Origin: Anoxybacteroides voinovskiense
GTDB taxonomy: Bacteria > Bacillota > Bacilli > Bacillales > Anoxybacillaceae
NCBI RefSeq assembly: GCF_014196205.1
Contig: NZ_JACIDE010000001.1
Span: forward strand, 124,001 to 188,000
DNA length: 64,000 nt
Direction: 5' to 3'
This document shows, one piece after another, positions 53,156-62,300 of the stretch; within the stretch, counting starts at the first letter, position 1, and the number at the start of each line of letters is the position of its first letter. The notes below the pieces were generated by a model. The model did no database searches, was not told the DNA's origin, and was given only the letters and a program-made list of their open reading frames with translations. The translations under genes were made by a program, and so were the position numbers.

Positions 53156-54107
53156 AATACGACACCTTTTCTTTTTCATGACCGACGCCCCAACCTTCTT
53201 TTAAAATATAGAGCGGGCGCTGTTTCACTTCGTCGTAAATGCGGCCAATATATTCCCCGATCACGCCAAGCATTATAAGGACAACACCGTTGAAAAAAAG
53301 AACCGCCATCACAAGCGATGACCAACCAGTGACGGTAGAGTGGGTGAACAATTTTAAATATAGGACAACGATCATCCAAATGGCACTAACAACCGAAAGC
53401 AAAAAGCCTAACAAACTGGCTAGCTTTAACGGTTTATATGAAAAGGATGTAATGCCGTCAAGCGAAAAGCGAATCATTTTTTTGAGTGGATATTTCGTTT
53501 CCCCTGCAAACCGCTCGTCCCGCTCGTATTCAATCGCTGTTTGCTTAAACCCAACCCAGCTGACAAGCCCGCGTACAAACCGGCTCCGCTCTCGCATTCC
53601 TACCAACTGGTCGCGCACTTTTCGGTCGATTAAGCGAAAATCACCTGTATCAAGTGGAATGTCCATTTCCGTCGCTGCCCGCAATAACCGGTAAAAGGCA
53701 TAGGCGGTTGCTTTTTTAAAAAACGTTTCTCCTTTTCGCTTGATTCGCTTTGCATAGACGACGTCATACCCTTCTTTCCACTTTTCAATCATCTCTAAAA
53801 TTAACTCTGGCGGGTCTTGCAAGTCCGCGTCAATAATGACAATCGCTTCTCCAGAGGCATAATCCATCCCTGCTGTAATGGCGATTTGATGGCCGAAGTT
53901 ACGGGAAAAGTCTAAATATTTCACTGTATCATCTCTAACCGCGAGCTCTTTCAACATATCAAGTGTTTCATCTTCACTTCCATCGTTAACAAACAATAGC
54001 TCGTACGATCCATCGGTTTGCCCCATCACCCTTTTTAGTCGCTTATACGTTTCGCGAATCACAAGCGCTTCGTTATAGACAGGAATCACGACCGAATATT
54101 TCACCAT
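53145..54107 (-). CDS. GtrB-type polyprenyl-phosphate glycosyltransferase (GT2)
   Basis: 320 residues. The GT-A domain (about 1-220) opens YSVVIPVYNEALVI, with nucleotide and metal motifs in LLFVNDGSEDET and AIVIIDADLQDPPELI. Two C-terminal membrane segments (about 230-300) anchor it. Such enzymes (GtrB, CsbB, YkoT) load a sugar on undecaprenyl phosphate at the inner face. It lies 11 bp after the GT39 gene and overlaps gtrA. Confidence 0.88.
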   Translation of the reverse strand: MVKYSVVIPVYNEALVIRETYKRLKRVMGQTDGSYELLFVNDGSEDETLDMLKELAVRDDTVKYLDFSRNFGHQIAITAGMDYASGEAIVIIDADLQDPPELILEMIEKWKEGYDVVYAKRIKRKGETFFKKATAYAFYRLLRAATEMDIPLDTGDFRLIDRKVRDQLVGMRERSRFVRGLVSWVGFKQTAIEYERDERFAGETKYPLKKMIRFSLDGITSFSYKPLKLASLLGFLLSVVSAIWMIVVLYLKLFTHSTVTGWSSLVMAVLFFNGVVLIMLGVIGEYIGRIYDEVKQRPLYILKEGWGVGHEKEKVSYYVE

Positions 54108-54118
54108 GTTTCTCGCCC

Positions 54119-56092
54119 CTATCCTTCATATTTATATAGGTTTTCTGCACCGTCTCTACCGAACGACGGTTGTGTATCCGATTGTTTCCATTCGGTTTGC
54201 GGCACTTCTTTACAGTGTGTTTGAATCCACTCGACGATTTCGTTATTGCTTTGGCCGCCGCCGAATCCAGAAATAAGGAAATATTTCACTTCTCCGTTCT
54301 TCACTAGAGTCTCTAGCTTTTCGACCGTTAGCGCTGGGTCGTTTCCGGAGAATCCGCCCATTGCCATGACCGCTTTATCGGTTTTTAGCATGATTTGTGC
54401 CGCTTCCGTTGCGCGGAACGTCGCTACTAAATAAGTTTCTCCATTGTAGTTCTTTTCTAAATATTGAATGAGTTTGTCATTCGCCTCATTTCTTCCGATA
54501 GCCCCCATCATCCTCCCACCTTGTGGGTCAGTAAGTTGCGGGCCTGCTGCTGGAATCATACTATTGCCGCCATACAATATCGGGGTGAGCGCCCAATAAA
54601 ACGGCATAAGAAGAAGTCCAAACAAACTTGCGACTTTTACATAATAGGCAATTCGTGCGTTCTGCCGAAACGCAAGAAGCAACAAGAACGAAGCGAGCCC
54701 TAATAAGCCGACGAACAAGATCCAGACGGTCGAAATCGACGCTTTATTTTGGTAAAGAATGTACGCTTCTAATGAAAATGTCGCCAAAAATGCGGTTGGA
54801 AGTAGCCATTGCTGTTTTCCTTCTTTATAAAATTCCCATAATAGTGCACTACCAATCGCCACAAGCGCGGCAATCGCTGGTGCCATCATACTTAAATAAT
54901 AGCGGTGGAAAAAGCCAGCAATGCTGAAAAACCCCATCATCGGAACGAGCCATGCCAACCAAAATACCGCCGCTTTATGCGAAAGGGTGAATGCACGCTG
55001 TTTGCGAACCGATAAACCAACGGCAATCGTGCTAAAAAGAACAAACGGTAATAGCCAACTAATTTGTCCAGAAAGCTGTTGGTTGAACAGGCGAAATACC
55101 CCGCGATTGCCTGTTTCTCCAATACCGATGCCACCTGATTGTCCGCCTTTCCATTCCGGCAGTTGCGGTGGGGTGTTGTTTGTATTTGGCAGTTGCCCTG
55201 TACTTTGTGTACCATTTGGTGGTTGCCCTATGTTTTGTGCCCCATTCGGTGGTTGCGGCATTTCCCCTCTTTCTCCAGCTGGGGCGTCCATCATCCGATT
55301 TCCGCCTGGACCTGCGCTGCCGGTAAGCCGACCGATGCCGTTATAGCCGAGCGCCAATTCTAAGACAGAGTTTGTTTGGCTGCTTCCGATATACGGACGC
55401 TTGTCTTTCGGCATAAAGTCCGCAATCGCGGCGTATGACAGCGACGTCATCAGCAACACAACCGTTGCGAGTGCTAGCTGTTTCAGTTTTCGTTTCCAAG
55501 CTTCATTTTTTGCCAACCAATAAAATAGGTAAAACGCCGGCAATACCATGTACGCTTGCATCATTTTCATGTTAAAGCCGACCCCAACGAGCGCAAAGCT
55601 AACAAGGAGCCATGTGGCTTTTTTCGTATGAATAGATTGAATAAGCGCCCACGTCGCCACTAACAGCGTAAAAATTAACATCGTATCTAAATTGTTCGTG
55701 CGCGTAACTGCGACAAAAATAGGGGTGCACGCCAAAATGAAGCTCGCCCATCGCGCCGCAACGCGACCGAAAAACGGTTGAACGATCAAGTAAAGAAGCC
55801 ATGTAGACAATACGCCAGCGAGCGCTTCTGGAAGCAAGACGCTCCAATCGCTCACCCCAAATAGCGCAACGCTCAGCGCTTGAAACCACAGCGCCACCGG
55901 CGGTTTGTCGACCGTAATAAACCCAGCCGGGTCGAGCGATGCGAAGAAAAACGCTTTCCAATTCGCTGTCATACTTTTCGCTGCGGCCGTATAATATTCG
56001 TTCGAACCAGCGTTGCCAATGTTGTAAAAATATAAAAACGAAGCCAGTCCAATGATGGCTATTAGCCACCAATCCATCCTTTTCTTTTTCAT
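54119..56092 (-). CDS. GT39-family (PMT/ArnT-like) membrane glycosyltransferase
   Basis: 657 residues with about eleven to thirteen membrane segments. The first extracellular loop has GNAGSNEYYTAAAKSM and ASLDPAGFITVDKPPVALW, with acidic and catalytic-type residues of the GT-C fold. A low-complexity extracellular insert (about 255-320) is rich in Pro, Gly, Asn and Gln, with repeats of the QPPNGxQ type. The C-terminal soluble part has NYNGETYLVATF. It should transfer the flipped sugar to a wall polymer or protein. GGAGGAAG precedes the ATG; gtrB and gtrA follow. Confidence 0.82.
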   Translation of the reverse strand: MKKKRMDWWLIAIIGLASFLYFYNIGNAGSNEYYTAAAKSMTANWKAFFFASLDPAGFITVDKPPVALWFQALSVALFGVSDWSVLLPEALAGVLSTWLLYLIVQPFFGRVAARWASFILACTPIFVAVTRTNNLDTMLIFTLLVATWALIQSIHTKKATWLLVSFALVGVGFNMKMMQAYMVLPAFYLFYWLAKNEAWKRKLKQLALATVVLLMTSLSYAAIADFMPKDKRPYIGSSQTNSVLELALGYNGIGRLTGSAGPGGNRMMDAPAGERGEMPQPPNGAQNIGQPPNGTQSTGQLPNTNNTPPQLPEWKGGQSGGIGIGETGNRGVFRLFNQQLSGQISWLLPFVLFSTIAVGLSVRKQRAFTLSHKAAVFWLAWLVPMMGFFSIAGFFHRYYLSMMAPAIAALVAIGSALLWEFYKEGKQQWLLPTAFLATFSLEAYILYQNKASISTVWILFVGLLGLASFLLLLAFRQNARIAYYVKVASLFGLLLMPFYWALTPILYGGNSMIPAAGPQLTDPQGGRMMGAIGRNEANDKLIQYLEKNYNGETYLVATFRATEAAQIMLKTDKAVMAMGGFSGNDPALTVEKLETLVKNGEVKYFLISGFGGGQSNNEIVEWIQTHCKEVPQTEWKQSDTQPSFGRDGAENLYKYEG

Positions 56093-56174
56093 TTTTCTTC
56101 CTCCATTTATAAAATTTTCTCTCCTCGTTCACTGGTCCCATCATACAATCTTTCGATGAAAATTAAGTGAAAAT

Positions 56175-56210
56175 AAAAAGGATGTCCCAAAATCACGGAA
56201 CACCCTTTTT
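56175..56210 (-). terminator. Terminator after the YnfA gene, within the dispersed repeat
   Basis: AAAAAGGATGTCCC and GGAACACCCTTTTT pair with G-U contacts, and a T-rich tail follows on the minus strand. Confidence 0.6.
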
Positions 56211-56259
56211 TATCACCGTATATGCGAACGAAACACTTTTCTCTCCCTTGAGAAAAATC
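56176..56259. repeat. Dispersed intergenic repeat, copy B
   Basis: It aligns with 13414-13500 in the same orientation. The match covers the hairpin and the tail CGTATATGCGAACGAAACAC. Both copies lie right after minus-strand genes. Confidence 0.55.
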
Positions 56260-56277
56260 GAACGTGTAGAATAGTCT

Positions 56278-56601
56278 TTAATTCCTCGGCCCCCATAAAA
56301 TAATCAACACGCCAATTAAACATACGGCTGCGCCGAGCCAGTCGTATAAGTCAGGGGGTTTTCGGTCGATTCCCCAGCCCCATAGCAACGATAAAACGAC
56401 GAAGATGCCGCCGTATGCCGCATACACCCGCCCGAACGACGGAAACTGCTGCAACGTCGGAATGATTCCGTAAACGATTAAAATTACTCCCCCAACCACT
56501 CCGTACCAAAGCGGCTTTGACTCGCGCAACGAAAGCCAGATTAAATAGCCGCCGCCAATTTCCGCAAGCCCTGCTAAAAGGAATAGCAGAAATGCCATCA
56601 T
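56278..56601 (-). CDS. YnfA / UPF0060 family membrane protein
   Basis: 107 residues, the normal family length, with four membrane segments of the small multidrug-resistance type: [19 protein letters not shown], then [17 protein letters not shown] and the end [19 protein letters not shown]. The function is uncertain; some members are reported as exporters. ATG 56601 follows GGGAG by nine bases. It starts 14 bp after the DUF1450-like gene and is probably cotranscribed under the Fur box. Confidence 0.88.
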   Translation of the reverse strand: MMAFLLFLLAGLAEIGGGYLIWLSLRESKPLWYGVVGGVILIVYGIIPTLQQFPSFGRVYAAYGGIFVVLSLLWGWGIDRKPPDLYDWLGAAVCLIGVLIILWGPRN

Positions 56602-56615
56602 CAGAATACACTCCC

Positions 56616-56861
56616 TTATTTCCCACGAAATTCCCACCACTCTTTCGTCAGGCGATGGGTTACTTCACAAAACAGTTCATCCACTGTATTGCCTTTCACC
56701 ATTTCCCCATCGATAAGCGCAAACGGCCCTTTTTTACACGCTTTGCATTTCCCTAAACAGTCTTTCCGTTTCACTTTCACTTCTTTATACGTCCGCTGCA
56801 AAAATTTATATAATTTTTTTGTTTCATCCTTATTTTTCTTACAAAAGCAAATTTTTGTCAT
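56616..56861 (-). CDS. DUF1450-like / small [2Fe-2S] ferredoxin-like protein
   Basis: 81 residues. It starts [20 protein letters not shown] and has [19 protein letters not shown], the cysteine pattern of thioredoxin-fold [2Fe-2S] proteins and of the DUF1450 family. Five Cys are present (5, 7, 35, 39, 42), two more than the CxxxC core needs. A near-perfect Fur box lies 22 bp upstream of the start, so it is probably iron-repressed. AGAGAGG precedes the ATG. Confidence 0.7.
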   Translation of the reverse strand: MTKICFCKKNKDETKKLYKFLQRTYKEVKVKRKDCLGKCKACKKGPFALIDGEMVKGNTVDELFCEVTHRLTKEWWEFRGK

Positions 56862-56882
56862 GGGGCAAACCTCTCTTTGCGA

Positions 56883-56897
56883 TGATAAAAATTATCA
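56883..56897. promoter_or_regulatory. Fur box
   Basis: TGATAAAAATTATCA agrees with the 7-1-7 consensus TGATAAT-N-ATTATCA at 13 of 14 fixed positions. It controls the DUF1450-like / ynfA pair. Confidence 0.75.
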
Positions 56898-57038
56898 TTT
56901 TCATTTTATCACAAACAATCTACCATCGCGGAAAAATTTTTTCGCTGTTTTCTTGTTGTTTTTTGTAGATTTCCGTAGGTTGCGTTTACAGTTAAATTCA
57001 GAAAAGAAAAAATAGTAGAAAAACAGAAAGGAGGGGGC

Positions 57039-57770
57039 TTGTTGATTTACTTCCACCAAGTAAATAAGCATTACGGAGACTTTCACGTCTTAAAAGATAT
57101 TAATCTTACTATCGAACAAGGCGAAGTGGTCGTCATTATCGGTCCATCTGGTTCTGGGAAAAGTACATTAGTCCGCTGCATTAACCGCCTGGAAACAATT
57201 ACAAGCGGCGAATTGATTGTCGATGGCGTGAAAGTGAACGATAAAAACACCGATATTAATAAACTGCGCCGCAACATCGGCATGGTTTTTCAACACTTCA
57301 ACTTATATCCGCATAAAACCGTCTTGCAAAATATTACACTTGCACCGATGAAAGTGCTCGGTGTGCCGGAAAAAGAAGCGAAAGAAACGGCGATGTACTA
57401 TTTAGAGAAAGTCGGCATTCCTGATAAAGCGAACGCCTACCCAACAGCATTGTCTGGCGGTCAACAACAGCGCGTTGCCATCGCCAGAGGACTAGCGATG
57501 AAACCGAAAATTATGCTATTTGATGAACCGACTTCCGCGCTTGACCCAGAAACAATCGGGGAAGTGCTCGATGTCATGAAAACGCTTGCAAGAGAAGGGA
57601 TGACGATGGTTGTCGTCACGCACGAAATGGGGTTTGCGCGGGAAGTCGCTGACCGCATTGTCTTTATGGACCAAGGGAGAATTTTAGAAGAAGCACCACC
57701 GGAACAGTTTTTTGCTAATCCGCGCGAAGAACGGGCGCGCCTGTTTCTTAGCCGGATTTTAAATCATTAA
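57039..57770 (+). CDS. glnQ: Glutamine ABC transporter ATPase
   Basis: 243 residues of the polar amino acid family. Walker A is [13 protein letters not shown], the Q-loop [10 protein letters not shown], signature [17 protein letters not shown], Walker [13 protein letters not shown] and the switch His in VVVTHEMGF. It drives import with GlnH, GlnM and GlnP. The start is TTG (57039 or 57042) after AAAGGAGG. It is first in glnQHMP. No TnrA box is seen in the 170 bp before it. Confidence 0.9.
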   Translation: MLIYFHQVNKHYGDFHVLKDINLTIEQGEVVVIIGPSGSGKSTLVRCINRLETITSGELIVDGVKVNDKNTDINKLRRNIGMVFQHFNLYPHKTVLQNITLAPMKVLGVPEKEAKETAMYYLEKVGIPDKANAYPTALSGGQQQRVAIARGLAMKPKIMLFDEPTSALDPETIGEVLDVMKTLAREGMTMVVVTHEMGFAREVADRIVFMDQGRILEEAPPEQFFANPREERARLFLSRILNH

Positions 57771-57791
57771 TTTTAAAGGGGGAAATTTTTC

Positions 57792-58643
57792 ATGTTCAAA
57801 ACCGTTTGGAAAAAAATGATTGGGCTTGGGCTTGTCGCCATGCTCAGCGCCACTGCCTTAGTCGGCTGCAGCAGCGAAACAACGACAGAAAACAAAACGG
57901 ACAACAAAAAAGAACAAGCAGCAGAAACGACGTTAGACAAAATTAAAGAACGCGGCAAACTAGTCGTCGGCGTCAAATACGACCTCAACCTTTTCGGCTT
58001 AAAAAATCCGCAAACTGGTGAAGTGGAAGGATTTGATATCGACATCGCGAAAGGATTAGCGAAAAAAATTCTTGGCGATGAAAACAAAATTGAGCTAAAA
58101 GAAGTCACGTCAAAAACACGTATTCCGATGCTAAACAACGGCGAAATTGACGCGATTATCGCAACAATGACAATTACCGAAGAGCGGAAAAAAGAAGTCG
58201 ACTTCTCTGACGTTTATTTCATGGCTGGCCAATCGCTGCTCGTCAAAAAAGATAGCAACATCAATAGCGTAAAAGACGTCAACAAAAAAGGCGTCACGGT
58301 ATTAACGGCAAAAGGTTCGACTTCCGCGCAAAACATTCGGGCAAAAGCGCCAGAAGCAACGGTGTTAGAGTTTGAAAACTACGCGGAAGCATTTACCGCA
58401 CTGAAAGCAGGACAAGGCGATGCGCTCACGACAGACAATGCGTTATTGTTCGGAATGGCAAAACAAGATCCAAACTTCCGCGTCGTCGATGAAACGTTCT
58501 CGGAAGAACCATACGGAATTGCAGTTCGCAAAGGCGATAAAGAATTATTAGACGTCATTAACGAATATTTAAAAGAAATTAAAGCAAACGGCGAATACGA
58601 TAAAATTTACGAAAAATGGATTGGCGAAAAGCCAAAGCAATAA
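57792..58643 (+). CDS. glnH: Glutamine-binding lipoprotein
   Basis: 283 residues. The signal ends in the lipobox ALVGCSS with Cys 26, followed by a Thr/Lys/Glu-rich linker. The type II binding fold has KERGKLVVGVKYDLNLFG, GFDIDIAKGLAKKI, and the ligand-site NGEIDAIIATMTITEERKK. It binds glutamine or related polar amino acids for GlnMPQ. GGGGGAAA precedes the ATG. A hairpin follows the gene. Confidence 0.9.
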   Translation: MFKTVWKKMIGLGLVAMLSATALVGCSSETTTENKTDNKKEQAAETTLDKIKERGKLVVGVKYDLNLFGLKNPQTGEVEGFDIDIAKGLAKKILGDENKIELKEVTSKTRIPMLNNGEIDAIIATMTITEERKKEVDFSDVYFMAGQSLLVKKDSNINSVKDVNKKGVTVLTAKGSTSAQNIRAKAPEATVLEFENYAEAFTALKAGQGDALTTDNALLFGMAKQDPNFRVVDETFSEEPYGIAVRKGDKELLDVINEYLKEIKANGEYDKIYEKWIGEKPKQ

Positions 58644-58652
58644 CGAAATGAC

Positions 58653-58677
58653 GATGAGCGGAAACTATCCGCTCATC
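58653..58677 (+). terminator. Hairpin between glnH and glnM, probably attenuating
   Basis: Perfect 10-bp arms GATGAGCGGA (58653-58662) and TCCGCTCATC (58668-58677), followed by TCTTGTT. Such hairpins often keep the binding-protein message above that of the permeases. Confidence 0.5.
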
Positions 58678-58705
58678 TCTTGTTAAGTGGAAAGGAGGCA
58701 ACAAG

Positions 58706-59359
58706 ATGCTCGACTATTCGATTCTGATCGAACATTGGGATATGTATATGCAAGGGTTTGCCAATACATTAAAGGCAAGTGTCCTCGCGTTAATCGGCAG
58801 TTTCGCCATCGGGACAGTGATGGCGGTTTTTCGTATCGCCCCTATTCGCCCATTAAACTGGATCGGTGCTGCCTATGTCGAATTTATTCGCAACATCCCG
58901 CTTATTTTAATTGTCTTTGTCTTTTTTGTCGGGTTGCCAGCCATCGGCATTCGTTTTGATTCGTTCACCGCAGGTACGTTAGGGTTAACCGTTTATACGG
59001 CGGCGTTTATTGCCGAAGTCATTCGCGCCGGCATTCTTGCCGTTCCGAAAGGACAAATGGAAGCCGCGCGCTCATCGGGACTAACGTATTTGCAAGCGAT
59101 GTGGTATGTTATTTTGCCGCAAGCAGTAAAAATCGTTATTCCGCCAATGGGTAACCAATTTATTAATCTTGTGAAAAACTCGTCTGTTCTTGGAGTCATC
59201 GCTGGGCTTGATTTAATGTATTTCGGCGACTTAATTTCTTCGGAAACATTTGTCACGTTCGATGTGTACATTTTCGTGGCGTTGTTTTATTTGCTTTTAA
59301 CGATTCCATTAAGCTTAGGGGTTGGCGCGTTAGAACGCCGCTTAGCAAAAAGTCGGTAA
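58706..59359 (+). CDS. glnM: Glutamine ABC transporter permease
   Basis: 217 residues with five membrane segments. The HisM-type permease signature is ARSSGLTYLQAMWYVILPQAVKI, with the EAA loop. It pairs with GlnP. AAAGGAGG lies upstream, and glnP follows after 14 bp. Confidence 0.9.
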   Translation: MLDYSILIEHWDMYMQGFANTLKASVLALIGSFAIGTVMAVFRIAPIRPLNWIGAAYVEFIRNIPLILIVFVFFVGLPAIGIRFDSFTAGTLGLTVYTAAFIAEVIRAGILAVPKGQMEAARSSGLTYLQAMWYVILPQAVKIVIPPMGNQFINLVKNSSVLGVIAGLDLMYFGDLISSETFVTFDVYIFVALFYLLLTIPLSLGVGALERRLAKSR

Positions 59360-59373
59360 AGGTGGAGTGAGAG

Positions 59374-60024
59374 ATGGATTTTGTCGGTGCATATGCTCCC
59401 GCACATTTGAAATTTTTATTGGAAGGATTTGTTGTTACACTAGAAGTTGCCTTTCTCTCGATTTTCTTTAGTTTTCTCATTGGCATTATCATCGGCGTGC
59501 TACGCTACAGCCGTATTCCTTTTCTTTCTCCAGTGCTTGCGGTCGGAGTGGAGACAATTCGGAATTTGCCGCTGTTATTAATTATTTTCTTTACGTATTT
59601 TGCCCTCCCTGAAGTTGGGGTAAAACTTGATAAGTTTTATGCGGCTATTTTAGCACTTGTCATCTTTGAATCGGCAATGCTTTCCGAAATTGTGCGCAGC
59701 GGGCTGAATTCAATTGAAAAAGGACAAATCGAAGCGGCGCGCTCATCAGGGCTCACCTATACGCAAACGTTATGGCATATCGTTTTGCCGCAGGCGTTGC
59801 GCCGCATGGTTCCGCCGATTGTCGGGCAGTTTATTTCCCTTTTGAAAGATACGTCGCTCGCTGTCGTCATTGCTCTTCCGGAATTAATGAACCACGCACA
59901 AATTATTAACGGGCAAAACGTCAATTACGTCATTCCGATTTTCCTATTAGTTGCCGTCATGTACTTTGTCGTCAACTACTCCCTTTCGCTCGTTTCGCGA
60001 AGACTTGAGCATAAACATTCGTAA
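59374..60024 (+). CDS. glnP: Glutamine ABC transporter permease
   Basis: 216 residues with five membrane segments and the EAA-type loop ARSSGLTYTQTLWHIVLPQALRR, nearly the same as in GlnM. It is the second permease of the heterodimer and the last transporter gene. GTGGAG precedes the ATG. A 70-bp gap with an inverted repeat separates it from the kinase gene. Confidence 0.9.
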   Translation: MDFVGAYAPAHLKFLLEGFVVTLEVAFLSIFFSFLIGIIIGVLRYSRIPFLSPVLAVGVETIRNLPLLLIIFFTYFALPEVGVKLDKFYAAILALVIFESAMLSEIVRSGLNSIEKGQIEAARSSGLTYTQTLWHIVLPQALRRMVPPIVGQFISLLKDTSLAVVIALPELMNHAQIINGQNVNYVIPIFLLVAVMYFVVNYSLSLVSRRLEHKHS

Positions 60025-60031
60025 CAATCTA

Positions 60032-60063
60032 TCTCCGTTTCCTGTTATAATAGGAAATGGAGA
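60032..60063. other. Inverted repeat with an embedded -10 before glnK
   Basis: TCTCCGTTTCCT (60032-60043) and AGGAAATGGAGA (60052-60063) pair over 12 positions with one wobble; TATAAT lies at 60046-60051 in the loop. It could be an operator over a promoter for the two-component genes or an intercistronic hairpin. Confidence 0.4.
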
Positions 60064-60093
60064 TTAATTATTTCCAATATAAAGGAGATATGT

Positions 60094-61344
60094 ATGCGCG
60101 AACGGATGCTACCAATCTTCCTTCTCATTATAGCTACCGCTTTTTTCGGAGAAATGAAAGTAAATCCGTTTGGAAGTTCGTTTCGGTTTTCGCTCGGAAG
60201 CGCCGTTTTCTTTTTCGGGCTTATTTGGTTTCGAACGGTGCCAGTTGTATGGACAGGATTACTGACAGGGCTTTTTATTTCCCTATTTCGGACTAGCATT
60301 GACCTACTGATGAGCGGTGTTTCTTGGGGCGACAGCCTGCTTTCCCATCTACCTGCCGCGTGCTATTATCTCGCTTTTGCCCTATTTGTTCACGCACTTC
60401 GTCTCCGTAATTATATGGAGCTTCCCATTCATGTTGCGTTGCTTGGGGCAAGCATCGATTTCGCTTCAAACATCGTCGAACTGTTTGTCCGTCATCTGAT
60501 GGGCGAAACGATTGCTATGACGCATGAAACGGTTTTTATGCTCATTTTGTTCGGAATTTTACGAAGTTTTTGCGTTGTCGGACTATACAACATTTTAATG
60601 ATTCAACAAATGCAAACGTTGGGAGAAGCGCGGCGGCAAGAGCTTGAACGGCTTGTCATGATAAACGCCACCCTCTATGAAGAAGCATTTTATTTACGTA
60701 AATCAATGAGCCATATGGAGGACATTACACGCAAAAGCTACGAGCTATACACAAAGTTAATGGACGGGGAAGTTGTTGAGCCAAGTATGGCGCTCTATAT
60801 CGCCGAACATGTCCACGAAGTAAAAAAAGACTCGCAGCGCATTTTCGCCGGTCTGTCGGAGTTAATGAACCAAGAACAGCGCGATTTGCGCTTGTCCATT
60901 GCCGAGCTTTGCGGCATGGTCGTTCGTGCGAATCAAAAATACGCGGAATTATTAAAAAAAGAAATTGCTTTTCAATGGACGTCCGATCTCCATTTATCGA
61001 CGCGGCACGTCTACGCCCTTCTTTCTGTCTTAAATAATTTAGTTGCCAATGCGGTAGAGGCAATCCCTTTATCCGGATGGATTCAGCTTCGCGCTGAACT
61101 TGATGGTGAGGATCTCGTCTTTACCGTCACCGATTCCGGCCCTGGAATCCCGGAAGACGAACGCGATTGGGTGTTTCAGCTCGGCTTTACAACGAAATAC
61201 GATGAACACGGCAACCCGTCCACTGGCATTGGGCTGACGCACGCAAAAGAAATTGTTCATAGTTTCAACGGAAAAATACAACTAACCACCGACGAAAATG
61301 GCCGAACGCAATTTCAAATCAACATTCCTAGCAAACAACTATGA
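60094..61344 (+). CDS. glnK: Membrane sensor histidine kinase, GlnK type
   Basis: 416 residues. Five to six membrane segments (about 5-180) serve as sensor. A coiled linker leads to a short His-box with YIAEHVHEVKKDSQRI. The GHKL ATPase domain has VLNNLVANAVEAI, VTDSGPGIP and TGIGLTHAKEIVH. It resembles the B. subtilis glutamine-sensing kinase (YcbA/GlnK). Placement right after the glutamine transporter supports the sensing role. AAAGGAG precedes the ATG. Confidence 0.82.
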   Translation: MRERMLPIFLLIIATAFFGEMKVNPFGSSFRFSLGSAVFFFGLIWFRTVPVVWTGLLTGLFISLFRTSIDLLMSGVSWGDSLLSHLPAACYYLAFALFVHALRLRNYMELPIHVALLGASIDFASNIVELFVRHLMGETIAMTHETVFMLILFGILRSFCVVGLYNILMIQQMQTLGEARRQELERLVMINATLYEEAFYLRKSMSHMEDITRKSYELYTKLMDGEVVEPSMALYIAEHVHEVKKDSQRIFAGLSELMNQEQRDLRLSIAELCGMVVRANQKYAELLKKEIAFQWTSDLHLSTRHVYALLSVLNNLVANAVEAIPLSGWIQLRAELDGEDLVFTVTDSGPGIPEDERDWVFQLGFTTKYDEHGNPSTGIGLTHAKEIVHSFNGKIQLTTDENGRTQFQINIPSKQL

Positions 61345-61356
61345 GGAGAGGATGCC

Positions 61357-62244
61357 ATGCGCTTTTTTCTGATTGAAGATGACGCGGTTGTAAGAAAAAT
61401 GTTAGAAAAAATCATTCATGAAAATGGGCTTGGGGAAGTCGTTGGACAAGCTGAGGACGGGCTGCACGTATCGATCGACCAGTTGTATTGTGTCGATGTC
61501 GTCCTTATCGATTTACTTATGCCAGGGCTTGACGGCATTCAAACGATGAAAAAGTTGCGCGCGCAAGGGTTTACGGGTCCGTTTGTCATGATTTCTCAAG
61601 TAGAAAATAAAGAAATGATTGGGCAAGCGTATCTGCACGGCATTGATACATATATTCATAAACCAATTAACCGTTACGAAGTCATCTCGGTTTTAAAACG
61701 AGTCGCCGACTATCTTTCGGTCGCCTCCTCGCTTGATTCCATCCGCCGCCTATTGCAAACGCTAGAAAAAAAGAAACAAACAACAGCCAGCCATGAAACG
61801 ACGATCGAACAAAAGGCACAGCAGCTTCTTCTCGTCTTAGGAATCGCTGGCGAATCAGGAGCGTCCGATTTATTAGCCATTATGCGCTGGCTTTCGGAAC
61901 AAGAGCAACAAGGACGGGCAATTCACGACTTGCCGCCATTGAAAGAGCTATATGCCCAAATCGTGCAACGGATGTATAAAGAGGAACCTCTCGTTCAAAA
62001 AGAAATACGCGCGATGGAACAGCGCATTCGCCGCATGGTATTACAAGCGTTTACACACTTATCGTCGCTCGGGCTAGCCGACTACACGAATCCGACATTT
62101 GAACATTTCGCCCCGCGTTTGTTTGACTTTGAAGAAATTCGCCTGCGTATGCAAGAATTAGAAGCTGGCGAGAAAGCGACGAAATGCCGAATTAACGTAA
62201 AAAAATTTTTAGCGGCTTTTTATATGGAAATAAAAGGAGCATAG
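61357..62244 (+). CDS. glnL: Response regulator GlnL (YcbB type)
   Basis: 295 residues. The receiver domain (1-120) has E7-D8-D9, acceptor Asp in VVLIDLLMPG, and Lys in YIHKPIN. The C-terminal half is a YcbB domain, with MRWLSEQEQQGRAIHDL and RRMVLQAFTHLSSLGLADYTNP, the DNA-binding module unique to the GlnL group. In B. subtilis GlnK-GlnL induce glutaminase and a glutamine permease (glsA-glnT). Here the neighbour is glnQHMP. It starts 12 bp after glnK. The stop codon lies within a small hairpin (62236-62260). Confidence 0.87.
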   Translation: MRFFLIEDDAVVRKMLEKIIHENGLGEVVGQAEDGLHVSIDQLYCVDVVLIDLLMPGLDGIQTMKKLRAQGFTGPFVMISQVENKEMIGQAYLHGIDTYIHKPINRYEVISVLKRVADYLSVASSLDSIRRLLQTLEKKKQTTASHETTIEQKAQQLLLVLGIAGESGASDLLAIMRWLSEQEQQGRAIHDLPPLKELYAQIVQRMYKEEPLVQKEIRAMEQRIRRMVLQAFTHLSSLGLADYTNPTFEHFAPRLFDFEEIRLRMQELEAGEKATKCRINVKKFLAAFYMEIKGA

Positions 62245-62300
62245 CAAATATCTATGCTCCCACTCCTAACTTTACATAATATTTCTTCTGTTAACATTAA

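Noticed and set aside
54255-55346. Proline- and repeat-rich antisense frames across the GT39 insert
   Set aside because: They mirror the low-complexity insert of the real gene and have no independent support.
55599-56144. 181-codon minus-strand frame overlapping the GT39 gene
   Set aside because: It lies wholly over the N-terminal part of the GT39 gene in another frame, has unlikely composition and no own ribosome binding site.
56925-57000. TnrA box or riboswitch sought before glnQ
   Set aside because: The only TGTAG word (near 56966) lacks the TNACA half seven bases on, and no known riboswitch fold was recognised.
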